Positions 54,573 to 61,995 of a DNA stretch of 64,000 bases are shown in pieces. Location: positions 13,971 to 77,970 of the forward strand of contig SFDM01000011.1 of NCBI GenBank assembly GCA_004558205.1. Reading direction: 5' to 3'. How positions within the stretch are numbered: the stretch's first letter is position 1; every line of letters starts with the position of its first letter. The translations under genes and the position numbers were made by a program. The DNA is from Pyramidobacter piscolens. Its GTDB lineage: Bacteria > Synergistota > Synergistia > Synergistales > Dethiosulfovibrionaceae. The notes beneath the pieces are model-generated. The model was not told the DNA's origin, did no database searches, and saw nothing but the letters and a program-made list of their open reading frames with translations.

Positions 54573-55467
54573 GCTCCGGCGGCAAAGGGACCTTGAACTC
54601 CATGGGGCGTCCCGAGACGGGATGAACGAAGCCCAGGTGCCAGGAATGCAGAAACACCCGGTCTTTCAGGATATGCTGAGCCGGGTCCTTCGGGCCGTAG
54701 AGCATGTCGCCGTCCAGAGAGCAGCCCAGCGCCCTCATGTGGACTCGAATCTGGTGGGTGCGCCCCGTGTGCAGGCGAAGCAGCAGGAGATTATAGCGCG
54801 CTCTAGACCAGAGGACGCGGTAATCGGTCACGGCGTCCCGCCCGTCCAGAGTAACGCACATCTTGAGCCGGTTATAGGGATCGCGCCCGATAGGAGCCTC
54901 TACGGTGCCCTCAGGAGCCCGCAAAGCGCCGACCCCCAGGCCGATATACTCCTTCAGGATTTCACGATTCTGAAAGGCTTTCAGCAGCCCCTGAAAGGCC
55001 GCGTCGCTGCGGGCCACTACCATCAGCCCCGAGGTACCCACGTCAAGGCGGTGGACGATGCCCGGCCTGACGACGTCGCCAATGCGCCCAATTTCAGGGT
55101 AGCGGTACATAAGGCCGTTGACCAGCGTCCCATCGGGGCGGCCCGCGCCGGGATGGACCACCACGCCGGCAGGCTTGTCGACGACGATGATGTCCGAGTC
55201 CTCGTAGACGACGCCGAAGGGCACGTCCTGCGGCTCCACCGCCGACGGCGCGGCTTCGGGGATCGTCACCGTAAAAGTCTGCCCGGGCTTCACCTTGAGA
55301 GACGCACGGATTTTCCCCGCGTCCAAAGAGGCCGCGGCTCCCCGCTCGATCAGGCTCTGCACTCGGCTCCGCGACAGCGACAGTTCCCCCGCCAGAAATA
55401 GGTCCAGCCGAGTGCCGGCCTCTTCTTCGGGAACAGATATTTCGTACAGGTCAGGTGTCATTTCCAT
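54529..55467 (-). CDS. rluD: RluA-family 23S rRNA pseudouridine synthase (RluD-like)
   Basis: 312 residues from ATG 55467 (GGAG, about nine nt). S4 domain (TRLDLFLAGELSLSRSRVQSLIERGA), catalytic IVHRLDVGTSGLMVVARS, then HTGRTHQIRVHM. A putative hairpin separates it from ileS, with the same direction. Confidence 0.94.
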   Translation of the reverse strand: MEMTPDLYEISVPEEEAGTRLDLFLAGELSLSRSRVQSLIERGAAASLDAGKIRASLKVKPGQTFTVTIPEAAPSAVEPQDVPFGVVYEDSDIIVVDKPAGVVVHPGAGRPDGTLVNGLMYRYPEIGRIGDVVRPGIVHRLDVGTSGLMVVARSDAAFQGLLKAFQNREILKEYIGLGVGALRAPEGTVEAPIGRDPYNRLKMCVTLDGRDAVTDYRVLWSRARYNLLLLRLHTGRTHQIRVHMRALGCSLDGDMLYGPKDPAQHILKDRVFLHSWHLGFVHPVSGRPMEFKVPLPPELIGALRGPLSSPRN

Positions 55468-55486
55468 TAAATCATTCTCCAGACTG

Positions 55487-55526
55487 AACAAAGAGGGAGC
55501 GACAATCTCGCCCCCTCTTTGTTTTT
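55487..55526. terminator. Hairpin after ileS
   Basis: AACAAAGAGGG pairs with CCCTCTTTGTT; the T-run favours the plus strand, while on minus it ends just past the ileS stop. Could separate ileS from rluD only partly. Confidence 0.5.
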
Positions 55527-55529
55527 CTC

Positions 55530-58286
55530 TTATTTTGCAGCCATAACGGCAGCGCAGCGCGCGCACAAGCCATCAGGGTTAGACGTCTCTTCGTATTTCC
55601 AGCAGCGGGGGCATTTGACGCCCTTGGCGGGAAGCACCTTGACGGAAACCTCATCGTCGCTGGCCGCATAGGGGCGCGCAAATTCAAAGCCCGAAGTGAT
55701 GCACACCATCGCCCAGTCCTCGTCAGAAAGGTACTTCGAGTACTCTTCAGGCGCGGTCACCACGACGCGGGCTTCCAGAGACTGGCCGATATCCCCGGCG
55801 GCGCGGCTGGTTTCAAGGGCTTTGCTGACAACGCCGCGGAGCAGCAGGATCTTGCTCCACTTCTCCTCGAGAACGGCGTTTTCTTCGGAGTCGTTCGCCG
55901 CAGGCCAGCCGCCCAGAAAGACGCTTTCGGCAAGAGAACCGTCGATCACGCGGGCCTGCTGCCAGATTTCCTCGGCGGTGAAGCTGAGGATGGGAGCCAG
56001 CATGGAGGCCAGCTTGATCAGAATCTCCCACATGGCCGTCTGGCAGGCGCGCCGGGACAGGCTGTCCAGCTCATCAGCATAGAGGCGGTCCTTGCTGGCG
56101 TCAAGATAGACGGAGCTCAACTCGTTCACGCAGAACTGGTGAATCGCCACCATGGGCGTATGGAACTCGTACTCCTCGTATCCCTCGGTGACCTTTTTCA
56201 CCACGCCGTTCAATACTGACAGAATCCAGCGGTCAAAATCGGGCAACTTCTCGAAGGGTACGGCGTCGCGCGACGGCACGAAACCGTTCAGGTTACCCAG
56301 CAGGTAGCGCGCCGTGTTGCGGATGCGGCGGTACTCCTCGGTGAGGTTGGCGATGATCCCGTCGGAAATGCGCACGTCATTTCTATAATCTGTGGAAGCC
56401 ACCCAGAGCCTCAAGATATCGGCGCCGCTCTGGTTGGTGATCTTCTCGGGCGCTACGCCGTTCTGCAGCGATTTGGACATCTTCCGGCCCTGCTCGTCCA
56501 CGATGAAGCCGTGGGTCAGCACGCTGCGGAAAGGCGCCTGATTGGACACGGCCACAGAGGCCAGCAGCGACGTCTGGAACCAGCCGCGGTGCTGGTCGCT
56601 TCCCTCAAGGTAGAGATCGGCGGGCCAGGAAAGCTCAGGACGAGTGTCCATGACGGAGAAGTGGCTGACGCCGGAGTCAAACCACACGTCCAGGATGTCC
56701 TTCCCTTTCTGCAGGTGTGTGCCGCCGCAGTGCGGGCAGACCGCCAGGTCACCCAGCAGCTCTTCGGTGCTGTGGGCCCACCAAGCGTCAGAGCCTTCCT
56801 TGGCGACCCATTCCTGAACTTTGCGGATGCGATCGGCCGTCAGGACCGTCTTGTGGCAGTCGGGGCACTCGAAGGCAGGGATTGGCACGCCCCAGACCCT
56901 CTGGCGGCTGATGCACCAGTCGGAACGGTCGCGCACCATGTTATAAATGCGGTCGTGGCCCCAGGCAGGGATCCAGCGCACCTCGTTGTCGATCACTTCA
57001 AGAGAGCGGTCTCTGAAAGCGCCCACGTTGATGAACCACTGCGGCGTGGAGCGGAAGATGACCGGCTTGTGGCATCTCCAGCAGTGGGGATAGGAGTGGC
57101 TGATCTTTTTCAGGCCCAGAAGGCGGCCGTTCTTGGTAAGCACGTCAAGGCAGACCTTGGCGCCGTCGTCGATGGACATGCCGCCCACGAGAGGCGTCTC
57201 GGGCACAAAATATCCCTTGGCGTCCACGGGGTTGTAGTTCTCGATGTTATAGCGGCAGCCTGTCTCGTAGTCTTCCACGCCATGCCCGGGAGCCGTGTGG
57301 ACGCATCCCGTGCCGGCGTCCAGCGTCACATAATCGGCGAGCAGGATGGGCGTCTTGCGGTCATAGAAAGGATGATTGGCGTTCAGCAGTTCCAGCTCGG
57401 CGCCGGGAACGCTCAGAAGAGGCTCGCCGAATTTGAGCCCCGTATCGGCGGAGACCGACGCCGCCATGCCCTCAGCGATCAGGTAGACCTTGCCGTCCAC
57501 CTCGTAGAACGCGTAGGGATAGGCGGGATGGATCGCGATGGCCATACTGGCGGGAAGCGTCCAGGGAGTGGTGGTCCATACGATGACGTTCACGTCCTTG
57601 CCCTTGAGCACGGGGAACTTGTCGGAGACGTCGTCCATCTGATAGGCAACGAAAACCGAGGGCGAAGTCTCGTCGCCGTATTCGATCTCGGCGGCAGCCA
57701 GCGCCGTCTGACAGTCGATGCACCAGTACACGGGCTTGGTGCCGCGATAGACCAGCCCCTTCTCTACCATGGCGGCCAGAGAGCCGAGCTCGCGGGCCTC
57801 AAAATCGTGAGCCAGCGTCAGATAGGGGTGTTCCCAATCGGAGAAGCAGCCCAGTCGGATCATGCCTTTGCGCTGGATGTCCACATATTTCTTCGCGTAG
57901 GCGGCGCAGTGCTGGCGCAGCTCCAAAGGGTCGATATGGTCCTTGTCGATCTCCTCGGACTTCAGGACTTTCAGCTCAATGGGCAGGCCGTGAGTGTCCC
58001 AGCCGGGGACGTAGGGGCAATAGTAGCCGCGCATGGACTTATACTTGACGATAAAGTCCTTCAGGGACTTGTTCAGCGCGTGACCGATGTGGATCTCGCC
58101 GTTGGCGTAGGGCGGGCCGTCGTGGAACATGAACGAATGGCAGTCCTTGTTGCTCTCCACCAGTTTTTTGTAGATCTGATTATCCTCCCAGAACTTGACC
58201 GTTTCGGGTTCTCTCTTCGCGAGTCCGGCGCGCATGGGGAACTTCGTCACCGGGAGTTGAAGCGTCGATTTGTAGTCGACTGACAT
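55530..58286 (-). CDS. ileS: Isoleucine--tRNA ligase
   Basis: 918 residues. HIGH motif GEIHIGHALNKSLKDFIVKYKSM, CP1 editing domain (about 190-400: TTPWTLPASMAIAIHP), KMSKS motif (GRKMSKSLQNG), anticodon domain and C-terminal zinc finger (CPRCWKYEETSNPDGLCARC). Bacterial type-1 IleRS. The transcript leader has an isoleucine leader peptide and terminator (separate entries). Confidence 0.97.
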   Translation of the reverse strand: MSVDYKSTLQLPVTKFPMRAGLAKREPETVKFWEDNQIYKKLVESNKDCHSFMFHDGPPYANGEIHIGHALNKSLKDFIVKYKSMRGYYCPYVPGWDTHGLPIELKVLKSEEIDKDHIDPLELRQHCAAYAKKYVDIQRKGMIRLGCFSDWEHPYLTLAHDFEARELGSLAAMVEKGLVYRGTKPVYWCIDCQTALAAAEIEYGDETSPSVFVAYQMDDVSDKFPVLKGKDVNVIVWTTTPWTLPASMAIAIHPAYPYAFYEVDGKVYLIAEGMAASVSADTGLKFGEPLLSVPGAELELLNANHPFYDRKTPILLADYVTLDAGTGCVHTAPGHGVEDYETGCRYNIENYNPVDAKGYFVPETPLVGGMSIDDGAKVCLDVLTKNGRLLGLKKISHSYPHCWRCHKPVIFRSTPQWFINVGAFRDRSLEVIDNEVRWIPAWGHDRIYNMVRDRSDWCISRQRVWGVPIPAFECPDCHKTVLTADRIRKVQEWVAKEGSDAWWAHSTEELLGDLAVCPHCGGTHLQKGKDILDVWFDSGVSHFSVMDTRPELSWPADLYLEGSDQHRGWFQTSLLASVAVSNQAPFRSVLTHGFIVDEQGRKMSKSLQNGVAPEKITNQSGADILRLWVASTDYRNDVRISDGIIANLTEEYRRIRNTARYLLGNLNGFVPSRDAVPFEKLPDFDRWILSVLNGVVKKVTEGYEEYEFHTPMVAIHQFCVNELSSVYLDASKDRLYADELDSLSRRACQTAMWEILIKLASMLAPILSFTAEEIWQQARVIDGSLAESVFLGGWPAANDSEENAVLEEKWSKILLLRGVVSKALETSRAAGDIGQSLEARVVVTAPEEYSKYLSDEDWAMVCITSGFEFARPYAASDDEVSVKVLPAKGVKCPRCWKYEETSNPDGLCARCAAVMAAK

Positions 58287-58353
58287 AACAGGTCACCTCT
58301 TAACTAAAATTTCCTGCGCCGAAGGCAGGCTAAACCATGAATGAAAAACAAAC

Positions 58354-58405
58354 GCTTAAAAATAACAGCAGGGAGGAAAGAGCCAAAGCGCCCCATCCTC
58401 CCTGC
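58354..58405 (-). terminator. Attenuator terminator in the ileS leader
   Basis: Minus strand GCAGGGAGGA (58405-58396) pairs... with TCCTCCCTGC (58377-58368), a perfect 10-bp stem, then TGTTATTTTT. It ends 67 nt before the ileS start and begins 17 nt after the leader-peptide stop. A competing pairing (58538-58547 with 58403-58412, ten pairs, one G-U) would take its outer bases. Confidence 0.8.
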
Positions 58406-58421
58406 GTAAACCCACGACAAA

Positions 58422-58511
58422 CTAGACCGTCGTCAGAGGAAGAGACCACGATGCACCGGCTGCCGCTATAATAATGCTGATGATTGATTTTTTGAGTCCG
58501 ACAGAGCACAC
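58422..58511 (-). CDS. ileS leader peptide (29 residues, isoleucine-rich)
   Basis: GTG 58511 has GGAGG nine nt upstream. The peptide begins MCSVGLKKSIISIIIAAAG: five Ile codons in six positions (ATC ATC AGC ATT ATT ATA) at residues 10-15, and stops at TAG 58422. The arrangement promoter, Ile leader, terminator, ileS is that of classical leader-peptide attenuation: ribosome stalling for lack of Ile-tRNA would favour read-through. Confidence 0.7.
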   Translation of the reverse strand: MCSVGLKKSIISIIIAAAGASWSLPLTTV

Positions 58512-58573
58512 TCGCGTTCACCTCCATAGCGCCGACAGATTTACGCAAAACGGAAATTACGTAGATATGTGCG

Positions 58574-58602
58574 ATTCTAGCAGTCCAAAGGGATATCGTC
58601 AA
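58574..58602 (-). promoter_or_regulatory. ileS promoter
   Basis: Minus strand TTGACG (58602-58597), 17-bp spacer, TAGAAT (58579-58574). Leader of about 280 nt. Divergent from the hydrogenase-module promoter. Confidence 0.75.
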
Positions 58603-58631
58603 TCGCCAATGCAGATATTTTTCTTTCTCAG

Positions 58632-58659
58632 TTGAAAGCATTCCGCCGATTGCTATAAT
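58632..58659 (+). promoter_or_regulatory. Promoter of the sensory hydrogenase module
   Basis: TTGAAA (58632-58637), 16-bp spacer, TATAAT (58654-58659), 40 nt before the first gene. Confidence 0.7.
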
Positions 58660-58698
58660 AGGCCTATGAACCTATTTCAGCGCGAAGGGTGATTATTG

Positions 58699-58956
58699 AT
58701 GGTTGAAGTGATTATCTGCGTGGGAAGCTCCTGCCACCTTAAGGGGGCAAAGAACGTCGTGGACGGCCTGCAGCGTATCATCAAAGACAGGAAGCTCGAA
58801 ACGCTGGTGTCGCTGAGCGGCTCCTTCTGCATGGGCGCCTGCTCGGAACCGGGCGTTTCCGTAAAAATAGGCAAAGAGCGCTTTTACATCGACCCCGAGA
58901 ACGTAGAAAATTTTTTCGACGATGAAATCACAAAGAGACTGGAGGCCTCGCTATGA
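58699..58956 (+). CDS. Thioredoxin-like [2Fe-2S] ferredoxin
   Basis: 85 residues from ATG 58699 (AAGGG, nine nt). The C-x4-C ... C-x3-C pattern (CVGSSCHLKG, FCMGACSEPGVSV) and fold match the NuoE/HndA-type 2Fe-2S domain. It is the first of three overlapping genes. Known relatives sit beside HfsB/HydS-type hydrogenases in Thermoanaerobacterium and may pass electrons to them. Confidence 0.85.
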   Translation: MVEVIICVGSSCHLKGAKNVVDGLQRIIKDRKLETLVSLSGSFCMGACSEPGVSVKIGKERFYIDPENVENFFDDEITKRLEASL

Positions 58957-60698
58957 AATATATTCACGTCTCCGAAGCGAACTGCAAAAATTGCTATAAG
59001 TGCCTGAAAGTCTGTCCCGTCAAATCCATACGCTACAGCGACAATCACGTGGAGGTTCTCGACGAAGCCTGCGTGCTTTGCGGCCGATGCATCCGCAACT
59101 GCCCGCAGAAAGCGAAGTCGCTGATCAACGACCTGTCGCCCGTAAAAGCCCTTTTAGCCGACACAAGCAAAATAAAAGCTGCCGCCCTGGCTCCCTCCTA
59201 CCTGGCCTCTTTCGGCATCGAAAACAGGCTCAAAGTCTCGGCGGCGCTCAGGAAACTGGGCTTCGATCACGTGGAGGAGACGGCCGCCGGCGCTCACGAA
59301 GTGTCCAGGGAATACGCCCGGATCCTCCAGTCAGGAACGATGGACGTCATGATCAGCACTTGCTGTTCCACCACCGTTTTTCTCGTGCAGAAATATTTTC
59401 CCGATCTGACGAAATACCTTGCGCCCGTGCTCTCCCCCATGGAGACCCATGGGCTGATGATGAAGCGCGCGCTTGGAGAGAACGCGCGGGTTGTCTTCTT
59501 CGGCCCCTGCATCTCCAAAATCGAAGAAGCGCGGACCGAACCGGGGCGCCATGTCGACCACGTGGTGACCTTCAAGCAGCTCTCACAGTGGCTTCAGGAA
59601 GCCCATATCAACCTGGGCGAACTCCAGGATGCCCCTCTGGACAACACCCCCACGGCGTCGTCGATCTATCCCGTGTTCGAGGGCGTTACCGACGACGTGA
59701 AGCGCATGCTCCCCGAAGACTCCCCCATACTTGATCACTACGACTTCATCAGCGTCCAGGGCACCAAGGACTTGATTGAAATGCTCCAGGAGCTGCAGAA
59801 CGGGCGCATCCATCATTGTTTCATCGAAGCCAGCGCCTGTTATGGAAGCTGCATCAACGGGCCAGAAAAGGGCGACGAAGGCTACCGCCCCGTCAGCCTG
59901 AACCTGGAGACCCGGCGTTTTGTCCAGAAGCTCAAACATGCTCAGGAACCGCTCACCTCCAAACTGGATCTGACGCGGGTCATCGCTCCCCAGCCCCTGC
60001 ACGAAGAAATCCCCGACGAGGCCACTATCCGTTCCATCCTCGCCCAGATCGGCAAGACGTCGCCCGAACAGGAACTGAACTGCGGCAGCTGCGGTTACCG
60101 AACCTGCCGCGACAAGGCCATCGCCGTTTACCAGAAAAAAGCCGAACTCTACATGTGCATGCCCTATATGAGCACCATCTCCGAGACGCTGTCCAACGTG
60201 ACGCTCTCCCTGAGCCCCAACTACATTATCGCCGTCGACCGCGGCCTGATCATCCGTGAGTGCAACCTGGCGGCGCAGCAGCTCTTCAGGCACACGCGCA
60301 AACAGCTGATCGGGCAGAAACTGCAGGACTGGCTCCCGCCTTCCGAATTCGCCCGCGCCATCGCCAACAAGGAAAACCAGCCCAGCCGCAAAGTGCGCTA
60401 CGACGACCTGGGCATCATCGTCAACCAGACCATCGTCTACAACGCCGATCAGGACATCGCCGTTGGATTCCTTCAGGATATCACCAAGGCCGAACGCGAG
60501 GCCGAGGCGCTGAACAGGATGAAATTGGACACCATGGAAATGGCCCAGAACGTCATCAACAAACAGATGACCGTCGCGCAGGAGATCGCCAGCCTGCTCG
60601 GCGAGACCACCGCGGAGACCAAGGTAACGCTCACCAAGCTGAAAGATCTGATCATCTACGAGGGGCAGGAAAAGGAAAATGAGCAGTCTCTGCATTGA
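58953..60698 (+). CDS. [FeFe]-hydrogenase-like sensory protein with PAS domain (HydS/HfsB type)
   Basis: 581 residues. Two [4Fe-4S] ferredoxin motifs (CKNCYKCLKVCP; CVLCGRCIRNCP) in 1-60. An H-cluster domain follows with the three Cys motifs, in changed form: ISTCCSTTVF for TSCCPxW, FFGPCISKIEEA for PCxxK, and EASACYGSCINGP for MACxxGC. A further Fe-S motif CGSCGYRTCRDKA (near 370) precedes a PAS domain (about 410-520) and a short coiled coil. The altered motifs fit the proposed redox/H2-sensing class rather than a bulk hydrogenase. Confidence 0.85.
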   Translation: MKYIHVSEANCKNCYKCLKVCPVKSIRYSDNHVEVLDEACVLCGRCIRNCPQKAKSLINDLSPVKALLADTSKIKAAALAPSYLASFGIENRLKVSAALRKLGFDHVEETAAGAHEVSREYARILQSGTMDVMISTCCSTTVFLVQKYFPDLTKYLAPVLSPMETHGLMMKRALGENARVVFFGPCISKIEEARTEPGRHVDHVVTFKQLSQWLQEAHINLGELQDAPLDNTPTASSIYPVFEGVTDDVKRMLPEDSPILDHYDFISVQGTKDLIEMLQELQNGRIHHCFIEASACYGSCINGPEKGDEGYRPVSLNLETRRFVQKLKHAQEPLTSKLDLTRVIAPQPLHEEIPDEATIRSILAQIGKTSPEQELNCGSCGYRTCRDKAIAVYQKKAELYMCMPYMSTISETLSNVTLSLSPNYIIAVDRGLIIRECNLAAQQLFRHTRKQLIGQKLQDWLPPSEFARAIANKENQPSRKVRYDDLGIIVNQTIVYNADQDIAVGFLQDITKAEREAEALNRMKLDTMEMAQNVINKQMTVAQEIASLLGETTAETKVTLTKLKDLIIYEGQEKENEQSLH

Positions 60699-61851
60699 CA
60701 GCTGCTACAGCAGTCTGATCAAGAAGAACGAAGAACTGTGCGGCGACCGGGTGCAGATCGCCCATAACGACCGAGGCACGCTGCTGGTGCTCTCTGACGG
60801 TTTGGGCAGCGGCGTGAAAGCCAACATCCTGGCCACACTCACTTCCACGATCATCATGACCATGATCAGCGAAGGCGCCGCCATCGAGGACACCGTGGAC
60901 ACCATCGCCCACACGCTGCCCGTCTGCAAGGAACGGCATATCGCCTACTCCACCTTCATGATTTTGCGCATCTCGAGGGACGGCGACGTCTATTTGGTGG
61001 AGTACGACAATCCGGCCTGCATTTTAATCCGGCGGGGCAGCCCCGTGGAGCTTCGCTACACGGAAAAGATGATCGCGGGAAAGCCCGTACGGGAAAGCCG
61101 CTTCAAGGCTCAGCCCGGCGATTATTTCGTGATCGTCAGCGACGGCGTCACTCAAGCGGGCATGGGGGAAACCCTCAGTTTCGGCTGGGGCTGGGACAGC
61201 GTGGCCCATTACGTCAGCGAGGAAAGCGCGAACGGGCTCTCCGCGCCGCGGCTGATCGCCAAAATTCTCAGCATGGGACGGGATCTCTATCTGGGCAAAC
61301 CCGGCGACGACACTACCGCCGCGGTGGCTCACGTGCTTCCTCCCCAGAAAGTTTCGCTGTTCTCAGGGCCACCCAAAAGCCCCGAGGACGACAGGCGCAT
61401 CGTAGAAGATTTCATGGCTTCGGGCGGCATCAAAGTCGTCAGCGGCGGCACCACGGCCGAAATCCTCGCGCGCGAGCTGGACCGGCAGATAGAGGTCAGC
61501 ATCGACTACGTGGGCGACCTGCCGCCAGTGGCAAAAATCAGGGGCATCGACCTGGTCACCGAAGGCGTGATGACCATCAAGCGCGTGCTGGAACTTCTTG
61601 ACCAGTACGGCAAGACACCCGCAGCTCCCTCCATGATCGACGCCCTGGATAGGGAGGACGGCGCGGCCAAATTGGCCCGCCTGCTGATCGAACGCTGCAC
61701 CGACCTTCACCTGTTCATCGGCAAAGCCGTGAACCCCGCCCACCAGAATCAGGACTTCCCTGTGGAACTGCGCCAAAAATTCCGCCTTCTGGACGACCTG
61801 GCCGAAAAGATGAGCGCCCTAGGGCGCCACGTAGAAAAAAACTACTACTAA
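60679..61851 (+). CDS. SpoIIE/PP2C-type serine/threonine phosphatase
   Basis: 390 residues, overlapping the PAS hydrogenase by 20 nt. PP2C metal motifs: LVLSDGLGSGVKANI, YFVIVSDGVTQAG, and GDDTTAAVAHV. N-terminal Cys pair (CIDSCYSSL). The C-terminal about 150 residues are of unknown fold (SGGTTAEILARELDRQIEV). Output partner of the sensory hydrogenase; its target is not encoded nearby. Confidence 0.85.
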   Translation: MSSLCIDSCYSSLIKKNEELCGDRVQIAHNDRGTLLVLSDGLGSGVKANILATLTSTIIMTMISEGAAIEDTVDTIAHTLPVCKERHIAYSTFMILRISRDGDVYLVEYDNPACILIRRGSPVELRYTEKMIAGKPVRESRFKAQPGDYFVIVSDGVTQAGMGETLSFGWGWDSVAHYVSEESANGLSAPRLIAKILSMGRDLYLGKPGDDTTAAVAHVLPPQKVSLFSGPPKSPEDDRRIVEDFMASGGIKVVSGGTTAEILARELDRQIEVSIDYVGDLPPVAKIRGIDLVTEGVMTIKRVLELLDQYGKTPAAPSMIDALDREDGAAKLARLLIERCTDLHLFIGKAVNPAHQNQDFPVELRQKFRLLDDLAEKMSALGRHVEKNYY

Positions 61852-61896
61852 ATTGCGGTGTCCCGCCGTCACTCCGGTAAATAACAATTTACAATG

Positions 61897-61941
61897 AAAA
61901 GGAGAGCTCCCTTGAGATTTTCGGAGGGAACTCTCCTTTTT
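61897..61941. terminator. Terminator between the PP2C gene and the convergent ribonuclease gene
   Basis: AAAAGGAGAGCTCCCT pairs with AGGGAACTCTCCTTTTT (one mismatch), T tract on plus and A/T on minus. Confidence 0.8.
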
Positions 61942-61967
61942 CAGCGATATTCTCCTTTTAAGGACAC

Positions 61968-61983
61968 TGTTCCACGTGGAACA
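61968..61983. promoter_or_regulatory. parS site (ParB-binding centromere)
   Basis: TGTTCCACGTGGAACA is a perfect 16-bp palindrome and matches the conserved bacterial parS consensus (TGTTnCACGTGnAACA). It is intergenic, between convergent genes. ParB-ParS loads SMC and moves the origin region. Confidence 0.85.
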
Positions 61984-61995
61984 TTTTCAGAGCAA

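Noticed and set aside
56511..58283. 590-codon open frame antisense to ileS, and similar long antisense frames at 2487-3599, 8657-10561, 25363-26799, 44492-45634, 59583-60695 and 61894-63081
   Set aside because: Each mirrors a clearly identified gene codon for codon, has no RBS and no protein-like motifs. GC-rich third positions make such shadows common.
58287..58567. T-box riboswitch before ileS
   Set aside because: No GGUGGNACC-type antiterminator bulge or specifier-loop landmarks; the leader-peptide reading explains the region better.
58330..58641. 103-codon frame covering the ileS leader
   Set aside because: It runs through the promoter and terminator and has no RBS at its first ATG; the inner ATG frame is out of register with the Ile-codon ORF, which has the properly spaced GGAGG.
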